This document shows positions 8,332 through 15,603 of a DNA stretch of 51,817 bases, piece by piece (the stretch's first letter is position 1; every line of letters begins with the position of its first letter). The stretch covers positions 1-51,817 of the forward strand of contig CALFJG010000044.1 in assembly GCA_937877625.1 (NCBI GenBank), given 5' to 3'. The DNA comes from an uncultured Prevotellaceae bacterium. Lineage in GTDB: Bacteria > Bacteroidota > Bacteroidia > Bacteroidales > Bacteroidaceae. The translations under genes and the position numbers were made by a program. The notes below the pieces were generated by a model that was not told the origin of the DNA, searched no databases, and was given only the letters and a program-made list of their open reading frames with translations.

Positions 8332-8802
8332 TTAACCGAGAGAGCTTTTGAAATCGTCAAAGTGGTGGATATATCCGTGCGCATCGTAGTTCTCGGAGGC
8401 AAAGCAGAGTAGCACGCAGTCGGCGGAAAAGTTTTTCAACCGACACCATACCATCGGCGGAATATGCAAGGCCGTGTGCGGATTGTCGAGCACAAACGTA
8501 TGCTCCCATATATCCGAGTTGGAAATGTTGTTTTCTGAATTATGTTTAATAGAGATGCCTTTTAGCGTGATTTCCACCCGTCCTTTCGCACAGACAACCG
8601 CCTCGTGGCAGGTGCGGTGTGCGTGTCCGCCTCGCTGACTGTGGGTCGGCACGTCGGTAATCCAGAAGGCGCGTTGCACAAGGAAAGGCAGCGTCGGCTC
8701 TCCGAGGCTGTCGGCCACCACGAGCGTGCCGCGTGTGTCGCGATGCTCGGGAAATGTCAGGAGGTACTCCGAGGGTGATGTGTATGGTTGGCTCTGCGGC
8801 AT
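8332..8802 (-). CDS. Cupin sugar 3,4-ketoisomerase (FdtA/QdtA/WxcM-like)
   Basis: A small cupin of 156 residues. The motifs FPEHRDTRGTLVVAD, RAFWITDVP, RGGHAHRTCHEAVVCAKGRVEI and IPPMVWCRLKNFS match the dTDP-6-deoxy-hex-4-ulose isomerase family (FdtA, QdtA, and the C-terminal domain of WxcM), with the conserved histidines in RGGHAH. The reaction moves the keto group from C4 to C3, making the substrate for the downstream aminotransferase. The frame is open for another 19 codons to a GTG, but the ATG at 8800-8802 gives the normal family length. It is the first gene of the four-gene minus-strand operon running to 5394. Confidence 0.82.
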   Translation of the reverse strand: MPQSQPYTSPSEYLLTFPEHRDTRGTLVVADSLGEPTLPFLVQRAFWITDVPTHSQRGGHAHRTCHEAVVCAKGRVEITLKGISIKHNSENNISNSDIWEHTFVLDNPHTALHIPPMVWCRLKNFSADCVLLCFASENYDAHGYIHHFDDFKSSLG

Positions 8803-8938
8803 ATCAACTACGGGATTTCTGTGGCTCGTTCTACGCCTCTGGTGTATCAGTAATGCCACCTAATTTTTTTATGTGCGCACTGGAATTGTTGATAACCAGT
8901 CGTGGTTGATAGAACGTACGAAATCAGATGAAAAAGAA

Positions 8939-9280
8939 CTAATTACAATCAGCGGCTAAAACGATGTGGAGGAGTTTTTTCCTTTCCTGTAGCGCAAAAT
9001 TAGGAAAATCGCGCCATTTCAACCGCTTGTAGTTTTTTTTTTGTTCGTCAGAGCCATAAATTCCTTGACTATGGTGCAGATTTATGCCTACCTGTTTGCT
9101 AATAATGCCTACAGCGGCTGTTGCTACAGCCATCGGCGGAGTTACAAACCCCGATTTTTTGAGAATGTATATTATGTTTAATAAAACGTTGCCCAATTTT
9201 CGCTGTATATTGTCAGGTCTCTCCCCTAACAAATCGGAGAAAATTTCGGATAGTTTGCGGGGCATAATTAGATTGTCCAT
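8939..9280 (-). CDS. Hypothetical protein of 113 residues
   Basis: Not recognised. The predicted protein is basic, with a hydrophobic stretch VLLNIIYILKKSGFVTPPMAVATAAVGII in the middle (positions 9095-9185) that might be a membrane segment or a buried helix pair. The C-terminus reads KKLLHIVLAADCN. Composition is visibly more A+T-rich than the flanking glycan genes. It lies between the 21-bp repeat array, which ends only 18 bases before its start codon, and the ketoisomerase gene. That position and base use suggest an accessory or recently acquired gene. An in-frame ATG six codons in is an alternative start. Confidence 0.55.
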   Translation of the reverse strand: MDNLIMPRKLSEIFSDLLGERPDNIQRKLGNVLLNIIYILKKSGFVTPPMAVATAAVGIISKQVGINLHHSQGIYGSDEQKKNYKRLKWRDFPNFALQERKKLLHIVLAADCN

Positions 9281-9297
9281 CCTTGATTAAAATATAT

Positions 9298-9702
9298 CCG
9301 AAGACGTTTTGCAATTATCCGACGACGTTTTGCAATTATCCGACGACGTTTTGCAATTATCCGACGACGTTTTGCATATCTCCGACGACGTTTTGCATAT
9401 CTCCGACCACGTTTAGCATATATCTGTCCTCGTTTTGCATATTTCCGACGACGTTTTGCAATTATCCAACAACGGTTAGTACATACCCAACAACGGTTAG
9501 CACATCTACGACCAAGTATAGCACATATCCGTCCGTGTTTAGCACATATCCGAGCGCGTAAAAACTTAGTCCGATTGATTTTAAAATCAAAGGCTTTGAT
9601 TTTAAAATCAATGGCTTTGATTTTAAAATCAATCCGACCTCGTTTAAACATAGTCCGAAGGTGTGATTTTTATGTCGGACTAAATTTATACGAAGTCGGA
9701 CG
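9298..9702. repeat. Strict 21-bp periodic array A
   Basis: The longest gene-free stretch (9281-9716) is filled by about 19 degenerate units that repeat every 21 bases with no insertion or deletion. On the plus strand units begin with CCG at 9298, 9319, 9340, 9361, 9382, 9403 and so on. The core on the minus strand is AAACGTnGTCGGA. Three consecutive units (9571, 9592, 9613) instead contain the palindrome TTGATTTTAAAATCAA. Near 9651-9682 the polarity flips, giving TAGTCCGA...TCGGACTA, an inverted pair directly downstream of the MBOAT gene stop. A homologous array lies at 38084-38296. There are no unique spacers, so this is not a CRISPR. Confidence 0.9.
9571..9633. repeat. Three tandem GATTTTAAAATC palindromes in array A
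   Basis: Three copies of the perfect palindrome TTGATTTTAAAATCAA, 21 bases apart, joined by AGGC and TGGC links. They keep exactly the phase of the surrounding 21-bp units. The central TTTTAAAA and the helical spacing make a protein-binding or structural role possible. The same triple palindrome occurs in array B at 38171-38233. Confidence 0.9.
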
Positions 9703-9716
9703 GTGAAGGATTTTGT

Positions 9717-11120
9717 TTAGAACTGCGTATAGATAAACTCCGCCGCAGTACCATCGCTATAGGCATAGATGAGGAATATCAAGGCGTAATAAATGGCGTA
9801 GCGCACGATGCGGTGTCGCAACAAGCCGTTTCCTTGAAACTGCAACGGCGAGGGCAACCGTCGGAAGACGTATTCGGCAGCGAGTGCCGCGAAGATGATG
9901 AGCAGATAGCCCCACCTTGTGCCACTTACAACGGGCAACGACGGCAGAACGGGCTGTATGAGATGAGCGAAAAAGGTGAACGCTGCTTCTACGTCTGGGG
10001 CGCGAAAGAGCACAAAGGCCACAGCAACAAGCAGATACGTCAGTAGCATACGCAAAACGTCGTTCGTTGTGGGCAGACCCAATCGATTGGTGCGCATCTT
10101 CTTGTTTCGCGCGAAAGCGCCGCTGTAGATAAGGGGGATGAACAACAGTGCGTGGTAGAGGCCAAAGAGCAGATACGTGAAGTTTGCCCCGTGCCAGAGG
10201 CCGATGGTAACGAGGTTGACGGCGACGGCCATCGCCACCCCTACCCGCCCGAGGTTTCGCCAGCGGACGTTTAGCGGCATAAACACATAGTCTGTCACCC
10301 AACTGGTGAGGGAGATATGCCAGCGGTGCCAGTATTCTGCTACATTGCGTGCCAGAAAGGGCTGACGAAAGTTTGTCGTCACCCGCAAGCCGAGCATCCT
10401 CCCCGCGCCGATAGCCAAGAGGGAATAGCCGCTGAAGTCGGCGTACATCTGCACGGGGTACATCAGAAACGCCCAGAGGGCGAGGTGTTGGTCGTGGTAG
10501 GAAAACTGCCAGGCGAGGTCGGTATGGGGTGCGAGGACATCGGCAATACATATTTTCATAAACGCTCCCCAGAGCATCATTTTCGCGCCGTCGGCGAGGT
10601 GTCGGTAGGCGAGGCGGCGCGGCGTGCGGAGTTGGGGCAGAAACTCTCCGGGGCGGTCAATCGGCCCCGCGAGGATAGTGGGAAAGAAAGCCACATACGT
10701 AGCCAGTGCTACCACATCGTGCTCGGCACGAAGCCTGCCACGGTGGATATCTACGAAGTAACTAATAATCTTAAAGGAATAGAAACTCAGCCCGACGGGT
10801 AAGACAAGATGCAGGGCCGTCCACGAAAGCGGTATGCCGAGCCGGGTAAATGCCTCAACGAATGCTGAAGCGAAGAAGTCTAAGTATTTGAAAACGAAGA
10901 GCAACGCCAGTGCCAAACAAACGCCTGCTGTGGTAAGTGCCGAGGCCAGCCGTGGTTTGGAGTGGCTCTCCAGCCATTCTATGCCCCACCCTATTGCATA
11001 CGCCACGGCTGTGGCCACGACGAGTAGCCAAAGCATGTGCGCATCAAGCAGATAGTACACCGCATAGGAGGCGAGTAGCAGGAGCGTATTCTGTAGTCTG
11101 GCAGAGTGCATCAGGAGCAT
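9717..11120 (-). CDS. MBOAT family membrane O-acyltransferase (AlgI/DltB-like)
   Basis: A polytopic O-acyltransferase of about 467 residues. The family blocks are LHLVLPVGLSFYSFKIISYFVD, FFPTILAGPIDRPGEF, EYWHRWHISLTSWVTDYVF and the active-site region GLWHGANFTYLLFGLYHAL, whose histidine is the conserved catalytic one. MBOAT proteins of this branch take acyl groups from a cytoplasmic carrier and place them on extracytoplasmic polysaccharides. The reading frame is open far upstream through the carrier protein gene, but the plausible starts are the ATG at 11118-11120 (A-rich upstream, 10-base overlap) or 11109-11111 (TGATG overlap). It lacks the extra N-terminal helix many family members have. 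It is last in the fkbH-ACP-MBOAT operon and is followed by repeat array A. Confidence 0.87.
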   Translation of the reverse strand: MLLMHSARLQNTLLLLASYAVYYLLDAHMLWLLVVATAVAYAIGWGIEWLESHSKPRLASALTTAGVCLALALLFVFKYLDFFASAFVEAFTRLGIPLSWTALHLVLPVGLSFYSFKIISYFVDIHRGRLRAEHDVVALATYVAFFPTILAGPIDRPGEFLPQLRTPRRLAYRHLADGAKMMLWGAFMKICIADVLAPHTDLAWQFSYHDQHLALWAFLMYPVQMYADFSGYSLLAIGAGRMLGLRVTTNFRQPFLARNVAEYWHRWHISLTSWVTDYVFMPLNVRWRNLGRVGVAMAVAVNLVTIGLWHGANFTYLLFGLYHALLFIPLIYSGAFARNKKMRTNRLGLPTTNDVLRMLLTYLLVAVAFVLFRAPDVEAAFTFFAHLIQPVLPSLPVVSGTRWGYLLIIFAALAAEYVFRRLPSPLQFQGNGLLRHRIVRYAIYYALIFLIYAYSDGTAAEFIYTQF

Positions 11121-11353
11121 TTTTGGCATAGTGCGTCGGCCATCTCTCCCACACGTGTCCACGAAAGGATTTCGCGGCTTGTAAAACGCACGCCGAAGGC
11201 TTGTTCGATGGCCACGATTAGTCCTACGTGTGAGAGGCTGTCCCAGTCGTCGATGTCGGCGGCGGTGGTGTCGGCGTGGATAGTGAGTGTGTCGTTGTCG
11301 AATACGTCGCGAAACACACTTTGTAGGCGGGTGTAGATTTCTTCTTTGGACAT
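11111..11353 (-). CDS. Acyl carrier protein
   Basis: An 80-residue acidic carrier protein. The phosphopantetheine attachment site is S39 in DDWDSLSHVGLI; the surrounding helices (IYTRLQSVFRDVFDN, VGLIVAIEQAFGV) have the usual amphipathic pattern. It differs from the fatty-acid ACP in having W before DSL, which is common in carriers dedicated to FkbH and other specialised pathways. It is encoded between fkbH and the MBOAT gene and overlaps the latter, so it most likely shuttles the acyl group from FkbH to the membrane acyltransferase. Confidence 0.88.
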   Translation of the reverse strand: MSKEEIYTRLQSVFRDVFDNDTLTIHADTTAADIDDWDSLSHVGLIVAIEQAFGVRFTSREILSWTRVGEMADALCQKCS

Positions 11354-11455
11354 AGATAAAGCGGTTGAGGATTAAGCGGGGTGGAGGTAGGCAGGTAGTG
11401 TTGTCGTTGCTGAAGTAGTGTACGTTTCGTATGGTTTCTTTCTTTTTCCACTCAA

Positions 11456-13255
11456 TCAACGTTCGGCTTGGATATGACAAGACTTTGGCACGTATTGGCG
11501 GATATCTAATCGATAGTACTCTGTCGGCGCAATGGCTTCGGGGATGGGTGGTGCAAAACGGCTTTCGTCGTGTGGCTTATAGGGTGTGAAGCCCAGGTCG
11601 GGCAGCAGGGTGCGTACCATCTCGTTTTTCTTTGTGGGTACATAGGCGGCGAGTAGCACGTTGTAGCCCTTGCGCCGTGCAGTCTCCACCATGGTGTTTG
11701 CCACAAACCACTCCATCCCTCTGCGTAGCACACGGCACGACATCAGCCACGTGTTGATAAAGACGGTGTCGGGGTTGATAGGTTGTAGGAACACCACGCT
11801 CACCATTCCGTGGCTGCCGTAATTGTCGGCAAGTGAGAAACATAGCGGCAGGAGCATTGTCTCGTGTGTCGTGTGGGTGGTGTTTGATGCTACATAGGGT
11901 GTGAGTTGCTCGGCGGTGTAGCGTTGTGTGCGCAGGTTGAACTGGTTGCTACGCTGTGTGAGTTGTGCCACACGTGGTAGGTTCATCGGTGTGAGCGGTT
12001 CCACGGTGGCTCGCATATTGAGTGCTGCGAGGTAATCGTCCTCACCTGCAAACTGTCGGCACAGGGCGTGTCGCTCGGCCTCCTGGCGGTATTGCCGTGT
12101 CCGTTCGGCGTCGGCGGCGGAGAGTGTGGCGGTGTCGAAGAGATGTTGTGCGGCGAGGAAATCCACCCACTGGGCGGGGTCGTCGGGGAGTTCGGGTACG
12201 CAGATACCCGTTACGCCCTGGCGCACCATTCCGCGCTCAAAGGGGCTGTCGTCGAGGAACACCATTTGGTCGGTGCCTATATGTAGGATTTCGGAGAGGT
12301 GGAGTATGTTGTCGGCCTTGGTCTCCCAGTTTGCCAGGAACACCGCCACATCGTCGGGGCGCAGCACCATATCGGGATGTTCAGCAAAGGCTTGGCGCGC
12401 CGGCGCATCATCGTTTTTCGATACCACGCAAAGCACCACGCCGCGTGCCACGAGTTTTTTCACCCACCGCTGCACGTTGGCAAAGGCACGCCCTATGCCC
12501 AGCGCGTGGCCTATTTGCAAGCCTCCGATGCCGTCCTCGGAAAGCGTGCCGCCCCAGAGGGTGTTGTCGAGGTCGGCAACGAGCACCTTGCGAAGCGTTC
12601 CACGCCGCACAGCCACGATGTTCAACAAACGTTCGCTGAGCAAGGGTAGTGCTACGGGGCTGATGGCTATCTCGCTGGTGGTGTAGAGACGTGTGTCGTG
12701 GAAGGAGGCTCCCACCGAAGCCGCCACCGATGCGAGGTCGCAAATCGTGAGATGGTGGGCGTGCTGTGCGAGTTGGGAGAGGCCGTGGTTCACATCAAGG
12801 ATTTGCGCCGGCAGCGAGGCTGCAACGCTTAGTGCCATACTGCCGTACACTCCGTCGTCCATCAAAGGCAGGTTGAGTACTATAAGTGTGCGCTGTGCGA
12901 AATAGGTATCGGCGGTCAGGGCCTCGTAGAAAGCGAGTTCTTCGTCGGCTAAGCGTTGGCGGTCGGTGGCTGAGCGGTCGGTGTGGCGTTGTGCGAACTT
13001 CTGCACCGAGCGATATACCACCACGTACTGTGCATCGTGGGCACGCAACGGGCTATCGGCACTGAATAACTCGCGCTCCGAGGTGTCGTAGTCGGCTTCA
13101 TAGAGGTTTAGCCGCAACCCGCGCAAGGCCGCCTCGCCGCGCAGGGCGGTGGCGAGGAGTCCGGTGGCAGTGTCGCCCACGAGGGCAAGACGCACCTCGG
13201 GGAGGTCGGACGATGGATTTTTTGCCGCACGTTTGAGCGTCTGAAAGTTGTGCAT
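11456..13255 (-). CDS. FkbH-like HAD-IIIC family protein
   Basis: A 599-residue multidomain protein. An N-terminal SGNH-like segment (RLALVGDTATGLLATAL, then DVNHGLSQL) precedes a HAD domain with motif I VLVADLDNTLWGGTLSEDG around residue 230, VVSKNDDAPA, and FLDDSPFERGMV. A GNAT-like C-terminal domain carries QLTQRSNQFNLRTQRYT and GMVSVVFL. In polyketide pathways FkbH takes the three-carbon unit of 1,3-bisphosphoglycerate and loads glyceryl onto a carrier protein. Here the neighbours are a carrier protein and an MBOAT, so the likely role is to charge that carrier for surface modification. The ATG at 13253-13255 is preferred over an upstream TTG. A -7 box lies 18 bases ahead. Confidence 0.85.
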   Translation of the reverse strand: MHNFQTLKRAAKNPSSDLPEVRLALVGDTATGLLATALRGEAALRGLRLNLYEADYDTSERELFSADSPLRAHDAQYVVVYRSVQKFAQRHTDRSATDRQRLADEELAFYEALTADTYFAQRTLIVLNLPLMDDGVYGSMALSVAASLPAQILDVNHGLSQLAQHAHHLTICDLASVAASVGASFHDTRLYTTSEIAISPVALPLLSERLLNIVAVRRGTLRKVLVADLDNTLWGGTLSEDGIGGLQIGHALGIGRAFANVQRWVKKLVARGVVLCVVSKNDDAPARQAFAEHPDMVLRPDDVAVFLANWETKADNILHLSEILHIGTDQMVFLDDSPFERGMVRQGVTGICVPELPDDPAQWVDFLAAQHLFDTATLSAADAERTRQYRQEAERHALCRQFAGEDDYLAALNMRATVEPLTPMNLPRVAQLTQRSNQFNLRTQRYTAEQLTPYVASNTTHTTHETMLLPLCFSLADNYGSHGMVSVVFLQPINPDTVFINTWLMSCRVLRRGMEWFVANTMVETARRKGYNVLLAAYVPTKKNEMVRTLLPDLGFTPYKPHDESRFAPPIPEAIAPTEYYRLDIRQYVPKSCHIQAER

Positions 13256-13273
13256 AGGAAAGTTTTCTTGCGG

Positions 13274-13310
13274 CAAAAGTACTACAAAAGTGTCACGTGT
13301 AGTACCTTTG
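13274..13310. promoter_or_regulatory. Divergent -7 boxes for fkbH (minus) and SGNH gene (plus)
   Basis: Two Bacteroidota TAnnTTTG elements point in opposite directions. TACTTTTG on the minus strand (13281-13274) is 18 bases before the fkbH ATG; TACCTTTG on the plus strand (13303-13310) is 27 bases before the SGNH-gene ATG. No well-spaced -33 TTG was found for either, so the call rests on the -7 boxes and position. Confidence 0.5.
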
Positions 13311-13337
13311 CCGTGTCAAATCGGAAACACAAAGCGT

Positions 13338-14285
13338 ATGTCGGCGGAGCAGCGTCAACAATCTGACAAGACAGATAGGCGGCGAAATATGGTTCACTGC
13401 CTGTGCTTTATTCTCCCGCTGTTGGTGTTTTTCGGCGGCGGGGAAGTGATGTTGCGAAGCCTGCCCAACGCCTATCGCACAAAGGCTCACGGCCTGGCAG
13501 AAAAGGCTCCCGACGTGGAAACGTTGGTACTCGGTGCTTCACACACGTTGATGGGCATCGTGCCGTCGCATCTCAGTAGTATGGCTTACAACCTTGCCTC
13601 CGTGAGCCAAACTCTTGACTTGGATAGTACGCTTTTGGTGACTTATCTCCCGCGTCTGCCCCGGCTCAGGAATGTCGTTGTGGGTGTGGATGCGGGTATT
13701 CTTTTCGACGCACCGCTTGCTGAGGGTCCCGAGGCCTTTCGCGCTACGTACTATAACCTATATATGCCCACGCCGCGGGTAGGTGGCAAGCTGAAGAATG
13801 GGTTTGAAATGGCGAGTTACACAGGTGCTAAAGAAAAGCTCACCGCCTATCTGCGTGGCGAGGGGGCGGAGATCGACGGCGAGGGATGGTATATGGGCTA
13901 CACGCTTGAGAAGCGCGATGCAAGTGTTTTCACACCTGTCGTTGCCGCTGCACGCGCCGACTATCACGCAAGTCATGGCACAGACCACCTCTGCCGAAAC
14001 CGGGCAGCTTTGGCAGGCATTTATGCTATATGCGTGCAGCGCGGACTGAACCTGGTGATTGTTTCTACGCCGACCCACCCGCTATATTATAAGTCGTTGC
14101 CCGAAGCGTTGACACAGGCTTGCAATGAGACACTGGCGGCATTTCGTGACAAGAAAAATGCGGTTGTATGTGACTACAGCCGCGATTGTAGGTTTGAGGA
14201 GGAAGACTTTTTCGACGTGGATCACCTAAGTACGCGCGGGGCGAAGAAGTTTTCGGACATTCTCCGAGTAGAGAGGGGATTATAA
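13338..14285 (+). CDS. SGNH/AlgJ-DltD-like membrane-anchored protein
   Basis: A 315-residue protein with a single N-terminal membrane anchor (HCLCFILPLLVFFGGG, about 20-35) and a periplasmic domain. It opens with ETLVLGASHTLMGIVP (S68 in an SGNH block I-like position) and ends with FFDVDHLSTRGAKKFSDIL, where D-x-D-H matches the SGNH catalytic Asp/His pair (H296). Such proteins accompany MBOAT acyltransferases (AlgJ/AlgX with AlgI, DltD with DltB) and complete acyl transfer outside the membrane. It is transcribed divergently from fkbH. The upstream open frame lacks a start in a sensible place; the ATG at 13338 follows a -7 box. The last catalytic residues are visible; function is inferred. Confidence 0.72.
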   Translation: MSAEQRQQSDKTDRRRNMVHCLCFILPLLVFFGGGEVMLRSLPNAYRTKAHGLAEKAPDVETLVLGASHTLMGIVPSHLSSMAYNLASVSQTLDLDSTLLVTYLPRLPRLRNVVVGVDAGILFDAPLAEGPEAFRATYYNLYMPTPRVGGKLKNGFEMASYTGAKEKLTAYLRGEGAEIDGEGWYMGYTLEKRDASVFTPVVAAARADYHASHGTDHLCRNRAALAGIYAICVQRGLNLVIVSTPTHPLYYKSLPEALTQACNETLAAFRDKKNAVVCDYSRDCRFEEEDFFDVDHLSTRGAKKFSDILRVERGL

Positions 14286-14369
14286 GGAGATTGCCCTGAC
14301 GGTAAGCGCACCGGTGAACGAGGAGGCCGCCGACGCATTATCCAAACTACGGATCGAGGGCAGAGAGCG

Positions 14370-15134
14370 TCACACCTCGGTTTGTCCCTCAATGTAATTG
14401 TCCATCACAAGTGCGTTGCCGTCAAAACGGGCAAAGGTGAAGCGGCTAATCCAATCGCCAATGATGAGCAGCCGTGCGTCGTTGTTTAGGGAGACCGCTT
14501 GCTGAATGTGTCGGTGGCCGAAGATGAAATAGTTGATGTCGGGGTGTGTCTGTAAATAGCGGCGTGCGAAGACCACCAGCTCTTCCTTGTCCTCGCCGAG
14601 ATACTGTGGCTCCCCTTGGTGCTGGTGTTTCAGTTGGCTGTGGCGCGCCCACTGCTGGCCGAAGGCTATTGCCCAGCGTGGGTGGAGACACGAAAACATC
14701 ACACGGCACAAGTGGCTGTGGAAGATGGCGCGTAGGCAGCGAAACTTCCAGTCGCGCGTGCCGAGCCCATCGCCGTGGGCGAGGAAGAACACCTTGCCGC
14801 CAATTTCCAGCGTGCATTCCTTGTGGTGGAGTACCACACCACATTCTTTTTCTAAGTAATCGTCTTGCCACAAGTCGTGATTGCCGACAAAGAAATGCAC
14901 TTCTACGCCGCCGTCAGTGAGTTCGCTGATTTTGCCGAGCAGACGAGTGAAACCTTTGGGCACTACATACTTATACTCATACCAAAAGTCGAAGATGTCG
15001 CCTAAGAGAAACACGGCGGAGGCTTTGTCCTTGATGCTATCAAGGAAGTTCACAAGGCGACGCTCGTGTGTGCGGCGATGATGCAGAGCAAGGCATCCTA
15101 AGTGCGCATCGGAGAGGAAATATACTGGTTTCAT
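14370..15134 (-). CDS. lpxH: UDP-2,3-diacylglucosamine diphosphatase
   Basis: A calcineurin-like metallophosphoesterase of 254 residues that cleaves UDP-2,3-diacylglucosamine to lipid X in lipid A synthesis. All metal-binding motifs are present: D9 and H11 in FLSDAHLG, D45 in LLGDIFDFW, N84-H85-D86 in GNHD, H119 in AHGD, and GHRH near residue 205. The YEYKY after GDIFDFW is typical of the LpxH-type proteins of Bacteroidota. It ends with a divergent neighbour and starts 123 bases after the SufT-like gene; that gap holds a 46-base dispersed repeat. No obvious -7 box was seen. Confidence 0.88.
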   Translation of the reverse strand: MKPVYFLSDAHLGCLALHHRRTHERRLVNFLDSIKDKASAVFLLGDIFDFWYEYKYVVPKGFTRLLGKISELTDGGVEVHFFVGNHDLWQDDYLEKECGVVLHHKECTLEIGGKVFFLAHGDGLGTRDWKFRCLRAIFHSHLCRVMFSCLHPRWAIAFGQQWARHSQLKHQHQGEPQYLGEDKEELVVFARRYLQTHPDINYFIFGHRHIQQAVSLNNDARLLIIGDWISRFTFARFDGNALVMDNYIEGQTEV

Positions 15135-15190
15135 AGTTCGGAGGATGAAAGACGAATATTTAAACAGGCTCGGTGTCGGCGGACAGAAAT

Positions 15191-15236
15191 CAAAAACAAC
15201 TCAGATATCTGACAAAGGGAATGAACAGAACCCGCC
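15191..15236. repeat. 46-base dispersed repeat, copy 1
   Basis: This stretch upstream of lpxH aligns without gaps to 44872-44917, 39 of 46 bases identical by eye. The shared block includes CTCAGA, GACAAAG and GAATGAA. Both copies lie in intergenic DNA upstream of minus-strand genes, 57 and 163 bases from the start codons. Function unknown; it may be a conserved leader, promoter-proximal element or small mobile remnant. Confidence 0.7.
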
Positions 15237-15257
15237 GATAAAACACGTCAGACAAGG

Positions 15258-15578
15258 CTACAGCCAGCCCAGTTCCAACTTTGCTTCCTCGCTCATCATA
15301 TCTTTGTCCCACTCAGGCTCAAAGACGAGATGGACGGCTACCTGTCCGATGCCCTCTATGCCTTGCAACTTAAGCCGCACGTCTTCCATAATAAAATCAG
15401 CAGCGGGGCAGTTGGGCGCGGTCATTGTCATGTCCACGTCAAGCGACTTATCGTCGTGAAGTTCTATGCTATAGATGAGGCCGAGGTTGTACACATCAAC
15501 GGGTATCTCGGGGTCGTAAACGGTTTTTAGTGTTTCTACTATGCGCTCTTCAAGCAGCGCTCGTTCATCGGGTGTCAT
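15258..15578 (-). CDS. SufT/MIP18-like (DUF59) iron-sulfur assembly protein
   Basis: A 106-residue DUF59 protein. Helix ERIVETLKTVYDPEIPVDVYNLGLIY and the loop MTMTAPNCPAADFI with its conserved cysteine are the family hallmarks, and the C-terminus ends EPEWDKDMMSEEAKLELG as in SufT. These proteins help mature iron-sulfur clusters in target enzymes. The ATG at 15576-15578 gives the usual length; an ATG at 15615-15617 would add 13 residues and overlap the radC stop by 14 bases. It follows radC closely on the minus strand and is probably co-transcribed. Confidence 0.85.
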   Translation of the reverse strand: MTPDERALLEERIVETLKTVYDPEIPVDVYNLGLIYSIELHDDKSLDVDMTMTAPNCPAADFIMEDVRLKLQGIEGIGQVAVHLVFEPEWDKDMMSEEAKLELGWL

Positions 15579-15603
15579 AGGAAAGCAGTTGTTCGGATGA
15601 GGT

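Noticed and set aside
9298..9702. CRISPR array
   Set aside because: Units abut with no unique spacers, the period is only 21 bases and no cas gene is near.
11121..11480. N-terminal extension of the MBOAT frame through the carrier protein gene
   Set aside because: The extra 120 residues are low-complexity, Arg-rich and antiparallel to no domain; they overlap an intact acyl carrier protein in another frame.
12022..12639. 205-codon Arg/Pro-rich frame on the plus strand
   Set aside because: Antisense to fkbH; composition is the usual by-product of a reversed coding frame.
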